Positions 1-9,358 of a stretch of 64,000 bases of DNA are shown in pieces. Under the pieces are notes generated by a model that did no database searches, was not told the DNA's origin, and saw only the letters and a program-made list of their open reading frames with translations. The translations under genes and the position numbers were made by a program. Each line of letters begins with the position of its first letter. Positions within the stretch are counted from its first letter, which is position 1. This DNA is from Neolewinella antarctica (lineage in GTDB: Bacteria; Bacteroidota; Bacteroidia; Chitinophagales; Saprospiraceae), in assembly GCF_011927835.1 (NCBI RefSeq), contig NZ_JAATJH010000010.1, positions 1 through 64,000 on the forward strand, in the 5' to 3' direction.

Positions 1-154
1 AATTGAGAGCGTTGGACCGACCACCGGACCAGCTCTTTTCTTCAACTTTTTGCGTAAAAGCGAAGCCACGCAAAAAGTTGAAGAAAAGAGCGGAATCAAA
101 ACCAGCGTCTTAAACCCTTTACGGTGGCTTGTCGTTTGCTGCTGTGTTGCGCGC
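1..154 (-). repeat. attC14, partial, cut by window edge
   Basis: Right half of an attC-like site belonging to cassette 14. It contains the 24-bp-arm internal hairpin with loop AAAAGCGAAGCC and ends with the core GTTGCGCGC at 146-154. That core is the reverse complement of the cassette 14 start at 1513-1521. The left half lies outside the window. Confidence 0.8.
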
Positions 155-157
155 ATT

Positions 158-1264
158 TTATTTTCTTTTCGATCTAGGTTTGAGATATCTTGACATAATA
201 AATTCAACTCTTGATGAACTGTAGATCAGAGAAACATATTTTAGTACAAACCCGATTGCCAGCAGAGTAAATATAAATACAGATGTCGATATAGAAAAAT
301 ATAATCCACTAGAAATCAACGTTACGTAGAACATATATATCCCTAGATTTCTAAATATAGCAATGTATTGGAATAATGGGATCAATCTAGTCTTGGCATT
401 TTCAACATCTACGAGAAGTTGATCAACCTTATTTGAGAGATAGTCTTTTCTATTAGATAAATTATCTACTCCTTGATAAATTAAAAGTTGAACTTCTTCC
501 TCTTTTGAATTGAACACATGGGCTAAATCCAGAAGGTAAGTTGCTTTCTCACTTATTGATGCAAACTTTATTCGAGCGCCTAGAACTAAAATAAAAAACG
601 AAGAACAAATAAGAGCTTCAATCGCAACTAAAGCAAAAAGTCCATAACCTGAGGTCAGCAATACTATATCACTGAGAATAACCTCTAATGATAAACTATA
701 GATATCACTAACTAGAACTATTAGATTTGGAACTACAGATTTAAGAGATTCAATATTTTCTTGAATCTTATCTGATGATATTATAGTTAGAAATCCACCA
801 AATGTCAATGCACCAATAAAAATGCTTTCGATAACATACGTTTCGACTTTATCGATCATATTTTTAACATCAATCCCCATTTTCGCTAATTCAATATCAT
901 TTTCATCCACAACAGGTGAAGAAACATAGTTGCTTTCTTTGCTAATTTTAATCTTAGGACTAATTAGCCCCGCAAAAGTAGCTAACTGTTTAATCTCATC
1001 CGTAGGCTTGTCGTCTTTTTTAATATGAACTCTATTCAGACGCGAAGAACTATACGTAAGCGAATAACCAACCAAGATTAAAAAATAGAACAACCAATTA
1101 AAAAAGGTGAATATACCTTGCCAAAAAGGAGATTCGATGCCAACTAAATTTGAAACGTGCCAAATAACAGGAATAGCTACAATGGAAAGTATTGCAATCA
1201 AAACTTTCATTAACAACGAAGGGGTTTGCTTCCATTCTATCTCGTCAATCTTATTTTCATACAA
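158..1264 (-). CDS. Multi-pass membrane protein, cassette 14
   Basis: I do not recognise this 368-residue protein. It has several hydrophobic stretches: two near the N-terminus (about residues 18-42 and 50-68), three in the middle (about 145-160, 170-195 and 205-230) and two near the C-terminus (about 298-345), so it is probably an inner-membrane protein with six or seven segments. A charged region at about 240-295 looks cytoplasmic. The first codon is TTG at 1264; an ATG at 1210 (MKVLIAIL) is an alternative start just before the first membrane segment. It is the only gene of cassette 14 and its stop lies 4 bases from the attC14 core. Function unknown. Confidence 0.7.
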   Translation of the reverse strand: MYENKIDEIEWKQTPSLLMKVLIAILSIVAIPVIWHVSNLVGIESPFWQGIFTFFNWLFYFLILVGYSLTYSSSRLNRVHIKKDDKPTDEIKQLATFAGLISPKIKISKESNYVSSPVVDENDIELAKMGIDVKNMIDKVETYVIESIFIGALTFGGFLTIISSDKIQENIESLKSVVPNLIVLVSDIYSLSLEVILSDIVLLTSGYGLFALVAIEALICSSFFILVLGARIKFASISEKATYLLDLAHVFNSKEEEVQLLIYQGVDNLSNRKDYLSNKVDQLLVDVENAKTRLIPLFQYIAIFRNLGIYMFYVTLISSGLYFSISTSVFIFTLLAIGFVLKYVSLIYSSSRVEFIMSRYLKPRSKRK

Positions 1265-1512
1265 TTGTCTGATCCGATCTGATTTCCAATTACCAATATA
1301 TCCACAAATTAAAACTACTGGAATATACTAAATTATCAAATACCATGTGCTGCTTAAGTATTCGTTAAGGAAAATATAATATAAGACATATCTAATGATA
1401 GTGTCCAATAATAATCCTAAATAAGAGCTGTAAGTATCAATCAAAAAAGATTTTCCTTTAAACACTATTTCGCCCAAATTAACCTCTGTATTCATAAATT
1501 TATATTTTTGTT

Positions 1513-1801
1513 GCGCGCAACGTTCGCAGCAACGCAGGCCGCCTTCTCAATCGATCTTAATATACATCAATCCTCGACAAGGCGGGCGGACCATAAGCGA
1601 ACATTTACAAAAACCGTGGCCGACGCAGGAGGACGGGGAGTTTTGGGAATTGAGAGCGTTGGACCGACCGCCGGACCAGCTCTTTTCTTCAACTTTTTGC
1701 GTAGAAGCGGAGCCACGCAAAAAGTTGAAGAAAAGGGCGGAACTAGAACCAACAGTTCCAAACCTTCGGGGCGGCTTGTCGCTTGCTGCTGTGTTGTGTG
1801 C
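1513..1801 (-). repeat. attC13 (type 1)
   Basis: About 289-bp attC-like site. The left core GCGCGCAAC (1513-1521) is the start of cassette 14. The right core GTTGTGTGC (1793-1801) closes cassette 13. It has type-1 interior: a long hairpin with loop derived from AAAAGCGAAGCC and a second stem of the CACAAAA/TTTTGTG kind. Confidence 0.85.
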
Positions 1802-2087
1802 ATTTAATTTATTTGGCACTTTAATTGACTTTTGTACAGAGTTATATCTTTAGCAAACTTACCCTTTGGGCTATTAGAGGATCGTATGAAATGACTATTA
1901 AGTTCGTGTAAAATTGGATCGCTCGAGTTACTAGTAGTCTTTGATCGTAGTGTCACTAAAATAATTGAATTACCCCTAACATATTATTTGATAAAACAAT
2001 AATTATTAATATTCTAATATTCGTTAATAATAAATTTAACATTAATTATTTTTGCTTCGACTTATTAGCCAGCTGATAGTAGGACTT

Positions 2088-3140
2088 CTATTCATCTAAG
2101 ATTGTGAAATCTAAATCAATAATCAACTTTGTAAGAAGATTGTTCTCCGTAGCATAATTAATCGCCCAATATGTATGTTCTCTGAAATAGGTTACAACCG
2201 CTGCTTCAAACAAATCAATATCTACGTCTAATTCTTCTTGGTTAATTATTATAAACTCTTCACTAACAAGTATATTAATTTCCTGTTCAATTTCACGTTC
2301 GCTTAAATTTATTGTTCGTATTAATTTAGGAATCAAATATGATCTCTCGTTTACAAAATTTTTTCTTCCATCTTTTGAAATTGACTCGACTGTTCTCTTT
2401 CCCAGGTCAATTATGTGGCACAAAATTCTTCGCGTTCTAATTGGAATATTTACAAGTTTATTTCCCTCGTTATTAATGATATCTAAAAATTCCTCACTTT
2501 CATTTACTTCTATTGGAAATCCTTTGAACACTTTTAATCCATTCACAGCTGGTTTGAAAACTTGTATGTCAAAAAGTTTAGGACCATTCAACAACTCTTG
2601 ATTGTTTACCTGAGATAATGACGAATTAACCACTAAAAATTCATCATCAAAAAGTTCATTTAGCTCAATTAACTGTTTTATTTCTAAATCAATAACTTTT
2701 TTACAAAAATCTTTAAAGTCAAAAATATCTTTATTCTTATCAAATTGAATCGTTGTCGGGATTAAACTATTATCTATTGCTGTGTAAGAACCTTGCCTAC
2801 TACCTAAGACAAAAATTTGAATTGAGTTGTAGTTTTTCTGCTGCTCGCTAGTTAATTTTCTGAAAGTATTGTTGACCTTTTCAGAATCAGCCTTTGAAGT
2901 TACTTGAATTCCTATCTTATGTAAGGTAGTTCCAAGATCTATACCGGGCTCATTTGACCTTTGTCCATTTAAATTAACTATATCTGAATACTTGTATGAT
3001 ATCTTGATTATGTCTCTTGCGAAGTTTTCTAAAATTCTATTGATGTCGTACATCTGAACGCTTGCTCTGAATTCTATTTTTTCACTTAGGGAACTTAAAT
3101 CATCTATGATCCTTCCTATTATAATTCCTCTAGTAATCAT
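2088..3140 (-). CDS. SMEK-domain protein, cassette 13
   Basis: The N-terminal 120 or so residues match my memory of the SMEK domain, found in bacterial conflict systems: a GRIIDDLSSLSEKIEFR opening, then NLNGQRSNEPGIDLG and a GIQVTS strand. The spaced Asp (in PGIDLG) and QVTS resemble a restriction-endonuclease-like core, but nuclease activity is inference. The C-terminal half shows a helical region (NIPIRTRRILCHIIDLG) that could be a winged helix; I do not recognise it. The chosen ATG at 3140 begins MITRGIIIG. An upstream in-frame GTG at 3164 lies inside the attC core and is less likely. It is the sole gene of cassette 13; its stop is followed by 286 bp with no gene before attC13. Confidence 0.75.
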   Translation of the reverse strand: MITRGIIIGRIIDDLSSLSEKIEFRASVQMYDINRILENFARDIIKISYKYSDIVNLNGQRSNEPGIDLGTTLHKIGIQVTSKADSEKVNNTFRKLTSEQQKNYNSIQIFVLGSRQGSYTAIDNSLIPTTIQFDKNKDIFDFKDFCKKVIDLEIKQLIELNELFDDEFLVVNSSLSQVNNQELLNGPKLFDIQVFKPAVNGLKVFKGFPIEVNESEEFLDIINNEGNKLVNIPIRTRRILCHIIDLGKRTVESISKDGRKNFVNERSYLIPKLIRTINLSEREIEQEINILVSEEFIIINQEELDVDIDLFEAAVVTYFREHTYWAINYATENNLLTKLIIDLDFTILDE

Positions 3141-3160
3141 TAAATGAGTATTTTTTTGTT

Positions 3161-3446
3161 GCACACAACGTTCGCAGCAACGCAGGCCGCCTTTTTAATA
3201 GAATTCAAGATACATCAATCTACGGCAAGGTGGGCGGGCCATAAGCGAACATTTAAAAAAACCTGGCGCTCTTCCGCGCTAGGAATTTTTTAAATTGAGA
3301 GCGTTGGACCGACCATCGGACCAGCTCTTTTCTTCAACTTTTTGCGTAAAAGCGAAGCCACGCAAAAGGTGGAAGACAAGAGCGGAACTAGAACCAGCAC
3401 CTTCAACCTATTTGGGCGGCTTGTCGCTTGCTGCTGTGTTCTGCGC
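3161..3446 (-). repeat. attC12 (type 2)
   Basis: About 286-bp attC-like site. Left core GCACACAAC (3161-3169) starts cassette 13; right core GTTCTGCGC (3438-3446) closes cassette 12. The interior second stem is type 2 (ATTTAAAAAA paired with TTTTTTAAAT around a CCTGGCGC stem). One arm of the main hairpin has diverged (GGTGGAAG), giving mismatches. Confidence 0.85.
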
Positions 3447-3570
3447 ATTTAATTTGGTTTGAGGATATCCTAAATCTCTAAAACAAAGTAATCAATATAC
3501 GCGTATCCCACTCTACAGCACTCTTTCAACTATCGAATTTCTCTGCTAAAGACTTAAAAGTGGTTTAAGC

Positions 3571-4041
3571 TCAAAATAGTCCCTGTGCTTTCAGGATGAT
3601 GGCATCATATGAATCGGTAGAGTTGGGGATCTCAATTTTATAAGAAAAATCTTTTGATACTCCTGGCGAATAAATTTCGTAAATAATGAATTCATCTTGT
3701 CCGATCTGAGTTTTTGTTTTAGAATAGAATGTCAACTGTACTACCACATCTTTATACGAAGCAAAATTTGCCTTGTTACTAACGTTCCCTGATATTATAT
3801 GCCCATCCAATCTATCTCTCTTGAATAAATTTCCTTTTTTAATATTATCTCTGAGATTTGTTTTTACTGAAAGATACACCTTGGGCTCAAGAAGTTCTTT
3901 CACCTCTAACTCCTCCCTAAGCTGTTCTGGTGTTTTGCTTACTCGCTCTTCAATAACCTTATCATGGAGAAACATTACGCTAGAAAAGAATATTACTAGT
4001 ATAACCAATATACTTCCAATAATGTAGAATACTTTTTTCAT
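3571..4041 (-). CDS. Membrane-anchored FxLYD-like small protein, cassette 12
   Basis: A 156-residue protein with one N-terminal membrane segment (about residues 5-25), a short charged helical linker (about 30-55), and a C-terminal beta-rich domain (about 78-152: HIISGNVSNKA, VVVQLTFYSK, FSYKIEIP). This layout resembles proteins with FxLYD-type extracytoplasmic domains that describe changes between 'own' and 'other' secreted segments; the family match is by eye and tentative. It is the distal gene of cassette 12, separated from the proximal 44-residue ORF by a strong hairpin, so it probably has its own promoter. Function unknown. Confidence 0.7.
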   Translation of the reverse strand: MKKVFYIIGSILVILVIFFSSVMFLHDKVIEERVSKTPEQLREELEVKELLEPKVYLSVKTNLRDNIKKGNLFKRDRLDGHIISGNVSNKANFASYKDVVVQLTFYSKTKTQIGQDEFIIYEIYSPGVSKDFSYKIEIPNSTDSYDAIILKAQGLF

Positions 4042-4204
4042 TTATTAAATTTATTATTTTAGCATACTATGAAGAACTGTTAATGTCTAGGTAGATGCAA
4101 GTTTAGGGGTTTAATCAACTTGATTAATGAAAAATTTCCGAATACACAGTTTACTACTATACGGAAATGTGTCGATTATGATTCGACAAATGTTGTCAAC
4201 AAAA

Positions 4205-4235
4205 TTACCTGCCTAGTGAACCACTAGGCAGGTAA
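4205..4235 (-). terminator. Intrinsic terminator hairpin inside cassette 12
   Basis: A perfect 14-bp stem (4205-4218 with 4222-4235) around a 3-base loop, followed on the minus strand by TTTT. It sits just after the stop of the 44-residue ORF and before the 156-residue gene, so it would end the first transcript. A/T tracts on both sides could make it bidirectional. Confidence 0.75.
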
Positions 4236-4256
4236 AAATTTTAAGAATCTTATTAT

Positions 4257-4391
4257 TTACTTTTTTGGGGAATTTGAATTTCCACCTTTAGAATTAGATC
4301 CCTTAGAAGGAGGGTTATTTCCTCTGTTGGAACCAGATGGGTTTCCGGTTTTGCTGGGAGCATTTTTAGGACTATTATTGCTTTTGGACAT
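4257..4391 (-). CDS. Small low-complexity protein, 44 residues, cassette 12
   Basis: An ATG at 4391 opens a 44-codon frame ending in TAA at 4257. The product is made almost wholly of Ser, Asn, Lys, Pro and Gly (it begins MSKSNNSPKNAPSK and ends NSPKK), with a repetitive GN/PSKG pattern and no hydrophobic core, so it should be disordered and basic. It is the first gene after the cassette 12 start and is followed directly by a strong terminator hairpin, which supports real expression. No clear ribosome binding site is visible. I recognise no family; it may be missed by length-limited gene callers. Confidence 0.5.
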   Translation of the reverse strand: MSKSNNSPKNAPSKTGNPSGSNRGNNPPSKGSNSKGGNSNSPKK

Positions 4392-4495
4392 AATGCTATT
4401 TTGTTGAGCTAATATTAAATGCTCATGAAAGAAAGTGATTTATGAATACCTCTGCAAATATAAGTATTTTTTTTAGATATGACTTCGCTTTTGTT

Positions 4496-4784
4496 GCGCA
4501 GAACGTTCGCAGCAACGCAGGCCGCCATCTCAATCGATCTCAATATACATCAACCTGCGGCAAGGTGGGCGGGCCATAAGTGAACATTCGCAAAAACCGT
4601 GGCCGACGCAGGAGGACGGGGAATTTTGTGAATTGAGAGCGTTGGACCGACCACCGGACCAGCTCTTTTCTTCAACTTTTTGCGTAAAAGCGAAGCCACG
4701 CAAAAAGTTGAAGAAAAGAGCAGAACTAGAACCATAATTGTCAAACCTTTATGGTGGCTTGTCGCTTGCTGCTTTGTTGGGCGA
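4496..4784 (-). repeat. attC11 (type 1)
   Basis: About 289-bp attC-like site. Left core GCGCAGAAC (4496-4504) starts cassette 12; right core GTTGGGCGA (4776-4784) closes cassette 11 and matches TCGCCCAAC at 6645-6653. A second copy of the right end (CTGCTGTGTTGGGCGAA) follows 61 bp further on. Confidence 0.85.
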
Positions 4785-4829
4785 AGCTTTATTTAAATCT
4801 CTATCACTGATAAAATTTCAACATAGCAC

Positions 4830-4846
4830 CTGCTGTGTTGGGCGAA
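4830..4846 (-). repeat. Duplicate attC end of cassette 11
   Basis: CTGCTGTGTTGGGCGAA repeats the outer end of attC11, 61 bp away from it, three bases before the stop codon of the cassette 11 gene. It may be a relic of an earlier attC or of a mis-sited recombination event. Confidence 0.6.
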
Positions 4847-4848
4847 TT

Positions 4849-6627
4849 TTATCTTTGGCTTATTGTTAACCCAGCATATTCATTTCTTGCCCTAAGTAGT
4901 GATTTATAAGTTACATACTTTGTATTCACTGACCTTTTGGGATTAATTCTGTTCAGAATTTGATTTAGCACACTTGACTTCCCATTAAAAACTTCTTCTA
5001 TTTCATTCTCTCCATTCAACCTCAATACTAAATAATACCCATTAAACACATCAAACTTAAATCTTGGATTGCTATCATCTACAACTGAGAATTTAATTTG
5101 CAAAAAATCGTTATCCGAATATTCAATTCTTCCATCATAATCTGTTTCTTGATCAGGGAATAACTCAATTCTATATTTATTCGCAGCGTATATTTCACCC
5201 AAATCACCTATTATATTTCCATCTACAGTAAAATCTCTTTCTGGATAACTTTCATTTAAAGAGTTTTGAGTTTGCTTAAGCCTTTTTATTGACGATAAAA
5301 CATCAAATAAGACAGGGTCTTCGTGACTCATTGGATCCGTAAACTCCAATCCCAATTGATTAACTCTATCAATCCACAAACTCGAATCCACTAACATAAC
5401 ATTTATTGTACTTGAAAGTAGATACTTCAAATGCCGATTATCGCTAATTGGTGGAACTGTTCTGACTATTCCATCAGACTTCGTATTTGAACTAAGAATA
5501 GGCTTAGTACCTCCAACTTTAATTAGATCTCCAGAAGCATTTCCTGAATGAAGAAATTGAGACCTAGAATCGTATATACTTGAAACTATATATTCGGAGG
5601 CTTCCCCAAATATTAATTTAATTATATTTATAACTTTATATTTTATTTTATATAGGTCTTGGCTGCAAGATTTGCAGTTCTTAGTCTTTATGGTTTTGAA
5701 TGAAGTCAATATTTCAATACCTGATACATAAATCACATTAGCAGCCTCATATTTTAAATCTAATGAGTCATTGGTTTTATTCAATAAATCTTGAAACTTG
5801 TCACCAAAATCAAGACTTACTGTATTTTCATCTATCCATCTTTCACTTATTACTTCTTTAAAATTTGAACTGTCTAGGTCAACATTTCTTCCTAGATAAT
5901 AAAACCTGCACGCTTTAAGGATAACTTTATCCTCAGATGATATCTTTTTTTCGCAAATTCGATTAATTATTTCAAGAGACTTACGAGTTATTCTCAAGTG
6001 ATCTCCATCTCCGTAATTTTCTCCAGTAAGAGTGTCAACATTTTCATCTAGGAAATTATTTTCATTTAAAATTATTTCCCGTGGAATATTAACTGTGTGA
6101 TCAAATTCATAAATATATGAATTTGTAACTGCCGATAATACACATAATAATTCACGGAATATTCTACTTAAGTTTTCTCCACACGACTCTTTACTAATAC
6201 CAGCGTTTATGATTGTAATTTTATTTACATTTTCAATATTTGTAGCAGATATAGTAAAATTATTTGATTTATAATTTCTAATTGATCCATTTGTACAACA
6301 TATGTACTTGACCATTTCATACAATTTGGTATTAGGGTCTTTTGATTCTCTAATTGCGTTTTTGATCAAATGGAAATTAGGCGATTTTTTATTCAAACCT
6401 TCAAAGACTAATTCAGATACAATATATTTCCTTTTATATTTTACAGAGACCTCGTAATTTTCACCATCTAAATAAAGCGAACCAAAATTTATAAGCCTAC
6501 TACCTTTTAATTTGAAAGGTTGATAATGCCAACCATATTTACTTGATTCTCTCTCAATTATAGACCAGATATTTTTCATCTGATTATTTGATGATTCAAT
6601 ATCATCGTTAGCTAATTCAAATTCCAT
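4849..6627 (-). CDS. HEPN plus restriction-endonuclease-like fusion, cassette 11
   Basis: A 592-residue protein with two recognisable parts. Around residues 290-362 lies an ApeA-like HEPN segment ending in YDSRSQFLH, which carries the Rx4H motif (R355, H360) typical of HEPN ribonucleases. At the C-terminus (about 474-560) is GDLGEIYAA...TDYDGRIEYSDNDFLQIKFS, resembling DUF6998-like restriction-endonuclease folds with a conserved Glu, Asp and a QIK in place of ExK. The N-terminal 280 residues are unrecognised. HEPN proteins often cut RNA in abortive-infection defence, so a defence role is likely but inferred. It is the sole gene of cassette 11. Confidence 0.75.
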   Translation of the reverse strand: MEFELANDDIESSNNQMKNIWSIIERESSKYGWHYQPFKLKGSRLINFGSLYLDGENYEVSVKYKRKYIVSELVFEGLNKKSPNFHLIKNAIRESKDPNTKLYEMVKYICCTNGSIRNYKSNNFTISATNIENVNKITIINAGISKESCGENLSRIFRELLCVLSAVTNSYIYEFDHTVNIPREIILNENNFLDENVDTLTGENYGDGDHLRITRKSLEIINRICEKKISSEDKVILKACRFYYLGRNVDLDSSNFKEVISERWIDENTVSLDFGDKFQDLLNKTNDSLDLKYEAANVIYVSGIEILTSFKTIKTKNCKSCSQDLYKIKYKVINIIKLIFGEASEYIVSSIYDSRSQFLHSGNASGDLIKVGGTKPILSSNTKSDGIVRTVPPISDNRHLKYLLSSTINVMLVDSSLWIDRVNQLGLEFTDPMSHEDPVLFDVLSSIKRLKQTQNSLNESYPERDFTVDGNIIGDLGEIYAANKYRIELFPDQETDYDGRIEYSDNDFLQIKFSVVDDSNPRFKFDVFNGYYLVLRLNGENEIEEVFNGKSSVLNQILNRINPKRSVNTKYVTYKSLLRARNEYAGLTISQR

Positions 6628-6644
6628 AATTTTATCTTTTTGTT

Positions 6645-6929
6645 TCGCCCAACGTTCGCAGCAACGCAGGCCGCCTGCTCAATTGATCTCAATATACATC
6701 AACTTACAGCAAGGTGGACGGGCCATAAGCGAACATTTAAAAAAACCTGGCGCTCTTCGCGCTAGGAGTTTTTTAAATTGAGAGCGTTGGACCGACCACC
6801 GGACCAGCTTTTTCTTTCAACTTTTTGCGTAAAAGCGAAGCCACGCAAAAAGCTGAAAGAAAAAGCGGAATTAGAACCAGCATCCTCAACCCTTTATGGC
6901 GGCTTGTCGCTTGCTGCTGTGTTCTGCGC
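6645..6929 (-). repeat. attC10 (type 2)
   Basis: About 285-bp attC-like site. Left core TCGCCCAAC (6645-6653) starts cassette 11; right core GTTCTGCGC (6921-6929) closes cassette 10. The main hairpin stem is a variant (GCTTTTTCTTTC with GAAAGAAAAAGC) in which changes on both arms compensate, apart from one G/T pair. Confidence 0.85.
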
Positions 6930-6932
6930 ATT

Positions 6933-9032
6933 TTATTTTGTTATCATTTTAACCAGCTCTGTCACTTCATCTATATTTTTCAGAAAATGGTTGAGCTCCT
7001 GCTCTTCATCTGAAATAAGATAAGATAGTGTCAGCGCCTTCATATCTTTACTACCAGGCAATTGAACAACTGCGTCAGTATAGTAATCCTCTAACTCGCC
7101 ATGAGACCAAATGAAAATGTTTTTCTTTCTTAGTTCTATTTGAATTTTGTTAAAATGGTTAGTTAGGCCTTCTTCATCTATATGGTTACGTGGATTAATT
7201 TTTAAATACCTATCCTCCATATATGATAATGTCTTAGCCAGTGAATCGTCGTCCCGACTAATAGATCCATCTTTAAATTTTTGGAAAACATTTTGTAAGT
7301 CCTGAACGTCTAAATTTCTCTCAATCTTACCAATCCGCTTTTTCATACTACCATAATCAATAGCGCCTTGATTAATAGTTTCCTTTATATCATTCACTGA
7401 CTTTTCTAATTCTTTACAATCTAAATGGCTGATGATTTTTGAAACATCACCCTTATAACAATCTAAATCTCCAAGTAAGATCCAATCGATATTAAAAGCA
7501 GACAGCATTTTTATATAAATAAGAAAATTAGATTTACCATTTACGCGTCCGATAGAGCAATTTTGATAGTCCAATGATTGTTTTTCTTTTAATATTCTAT
7601 CAATGATAACTGGTAGCAAATAAAACTCTCCTCCTTCAACCAGAACTACTTTATCCGCAAAGAACATTTCAGTATTTGTAGACCATATAAATCTTTTTAT
7701 TTCATTTGAAATATCCGCCGCAATATCCCTGGGCAACTGAGCTGTATGGGTACAATTAGATTCTGAGTCTTTATAGATTCTAATAATATTCTGTGGATCA
7801 ACATTTTTTAAGTATTCAACAGAATGAGTACTTATGAATAATTGTCTTTCTTGGTTTTCACTACTATCAATAAACTTATTTAATTCAGCCGATATTACTC
7901 GCCTTGCTTGGGGATGCAAATATAGTTCTGGTTCTTCCACAACTAGTAGTGAACTAGCATTGTGAAATTGATTACAGTACTGAGAAAAAAGTGCGATAAT
8001 TATCGCGCTCTGTATACCTGTTCCCTTCTCGTCCACACTTCTATCTATTCCGTCGTTTACGAAGACCTGAATGGATTTATACATCTCATATTTATTATCA
8101 CTCATAAACTTGAACGAGACCTCTTTATGTGCAATAGCACTTTCAAGTAATTTTCTTAGTTCAGACGTATTATCATGAAAAATAACATCAACGTACTCCT
8201 TTATTTCATTAGATTTATTTTTAATTAGATTTTCGTAAGTACTACCAGACTGTTCTTCTACCTGGTCTTTGTTATCATTCCACAGCTTTCCGATGAGCTT
8301 CCCAAACCAAGTGTAATGCTGGAGTCTAAGTTCAGACTTTGTATTTCGCAACGCACCTATTATTGTAGTAGTAACTAAACTTTCTCGAAGCTTTTTAGGA
8401 AAATAATGAGTAATCCAAATATTACCCTTAGCGTCAATGATAAGTAAGCCATAACCTTTAAAATCTTCTTGTTTTCGACTCTTACAAAAGAATAGTTTAA
8501 TGCGTTTAGCTGTCTTAACCATGTTTAAAACTTCTTCAGAACTAGCCCACTTAGTTTTGCTGGTGTAAGGATTTCCAGATTTAGAAGTCAACTCAATTTC
8601 TGATATCTCATCTCTATTTTCTAAATCGTCAAGACTTTGGAAAAGAGGGTAATTTACTACTATCGTACCGTCTTCCGATCTTTCATATGCATCTGAAATA
8701 TCACCTAACTGAGAAAAGGCTGTATTCTTTCTTATCGATTTAATCAGTTCTTCATCAAAATTTCTTCCTGAAATCTCAACTTCAATATAAATATTATCTG
8801 CGATCTCTTCAACTGACTTTCCTTCTACAGTTAAAGTTTTAGTATAGAAATCATTATCTGAAAATTTCATGTAACCTGGATGTCTTTCACCTACAAGAAT
8901 ATTAAGTGCTTTTAGAATATTAGACTTCCCAGAATTATTTTTTCCTACGAAAACATTTTTACCTGCAAACAGATCAATTTTGATTTCTTTTAGGCTTCTA
9001 TAGTTCTTGATGAAAAGTTTAGAAATAAACAT
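6933..9032 (-). CDS. OLD-family ATP-dependent nuclease (AAA plus TOPRIM), cassette 10
   Basis: A 699-residue overcoming-lysogenization-defect (OLD) type protein. The N-terminal ABC-type ATPase has Walker A GKNNSGKS (30-37), a signature-like GTGIQSA (about 338), Walker B LLVVEEPELYLHP (about 362) and the H-loop STHS (401). The C-terminal TOPRIM nuclease has the conserved Glu in LVEGGEFY (466) and the acidic pair in LLGDLD (522, 524). This is the architecture of class 1 OLD nucleases and Gabija GajA; no GajB-like UvrD helicase partner is present, since the cassette holds one gene. It is likely an anti-phage DNA nuclease. Its stop lies 4 bases from the attC core, so the cassette is tightly packed. 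Confidence 0.9.
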   Translation of the reverse strand: MFISKLFIKNYRSLKEIKIDLFAGKNVFVGKNNSGKSNILKALNILVGERHPGYMKFSDNDFYTKTLTVEGKSVEEIADNIYIEVEISGRNFDEELIKSIRKNTAFSQLGDISDAYERSEDGTIVVNYPLFQSLDDLENRDEISEIELTSKSGNPYTSKTKWASSEEVLNMVKTAKRIKLFFCKSRKQEDFKGYGLLIIDAKGNIWITHYFPKKLRESLVTTTIIGALRNTKSELRLQHYTWFGKLIGKLWNDNKDQVEEQSGSTYENLIKNKSNEIKEYVDVIFHDNTSELRKLLESAIAHKEVSFKFMSDNKYEMYKSIQVFVNDGIDRSVDEKGTGIQSAIIIALFSQYCNQFHNASSLLVVEEPELYLHPQARRVISAELNKFIDSSENQERQLFISTHSVEYLKNVDPQNIIRIYKDSESNCTHTAQLPRDIAADISNEIKRFIWSTNTEMFFADKVVLVEGGEFYLLPVIIDRILKEKQSLDYQNCSIGRVNGKSNFLIYIKMLSAFNIDWILLGDLDCYKGDVSKIISHLDCKELEKSVNDIKETINQGAIDYGSMKKRIGKIERNLDVQDLQNVFQKFKDGSISRDDDSLAKTLSYMEDRYLKINPRNHIDEEGLTNHFNKIQIELRKKNIFIWSHGELEDYYTDAVVQLPGSKDMKALTLSYLISDEEQELNHFLKNIDEVTELVKMITK

Positions 9033-9069
9033 CTTTTGTACTTAAAGGATTAAACGTATTTTTTTTGTT

Positions 9070-9358
9070 GCGCAGAACGTTCGCAGCAACGCAGGCCGCC
9101 GTCTCAATCGAAATCAAGATACATTAATCTGCGGCAAGGTGGGCGGGCCATAAGCGAACATTCACAAAAACCGCGGCCGACGCAGGAGGACGGGGAGTTT
9201 TGAGAATTGAGAGCGTTGGACCGACCGCCGGACCAGCTCTTTTCTTCAACTTTTTGCGTAAAAGCGAAGCCACGCAAAAAGTTGAAGAAAAGAGCGGAAC
9301 TAGAATTAGCAACCTAAAACCTTCGGGGCGGCTTGTCGCTTGCTGCCGTGTTAGCGGC
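9070..9358 (-). repeat. attC9 (type 1)
   Basis: About 289-bp attC-like site. Left core GCGCAGAAC (9070-9078) starts cassette 10; right core GTTAGCGGC (9350-9358) closes cassette 9. The main hairpin has perfect 24-bp arms (9236-9259 and 9272-9295) and loop AAAAGCGAAGCC. Confidence 0.88.

Noticed and set aside
6933-9032. Complete Gabija system
   Set aside because: The OLD-like protein resembles GajA, but no helicase gene (GajB) is in the cassette or beside it.
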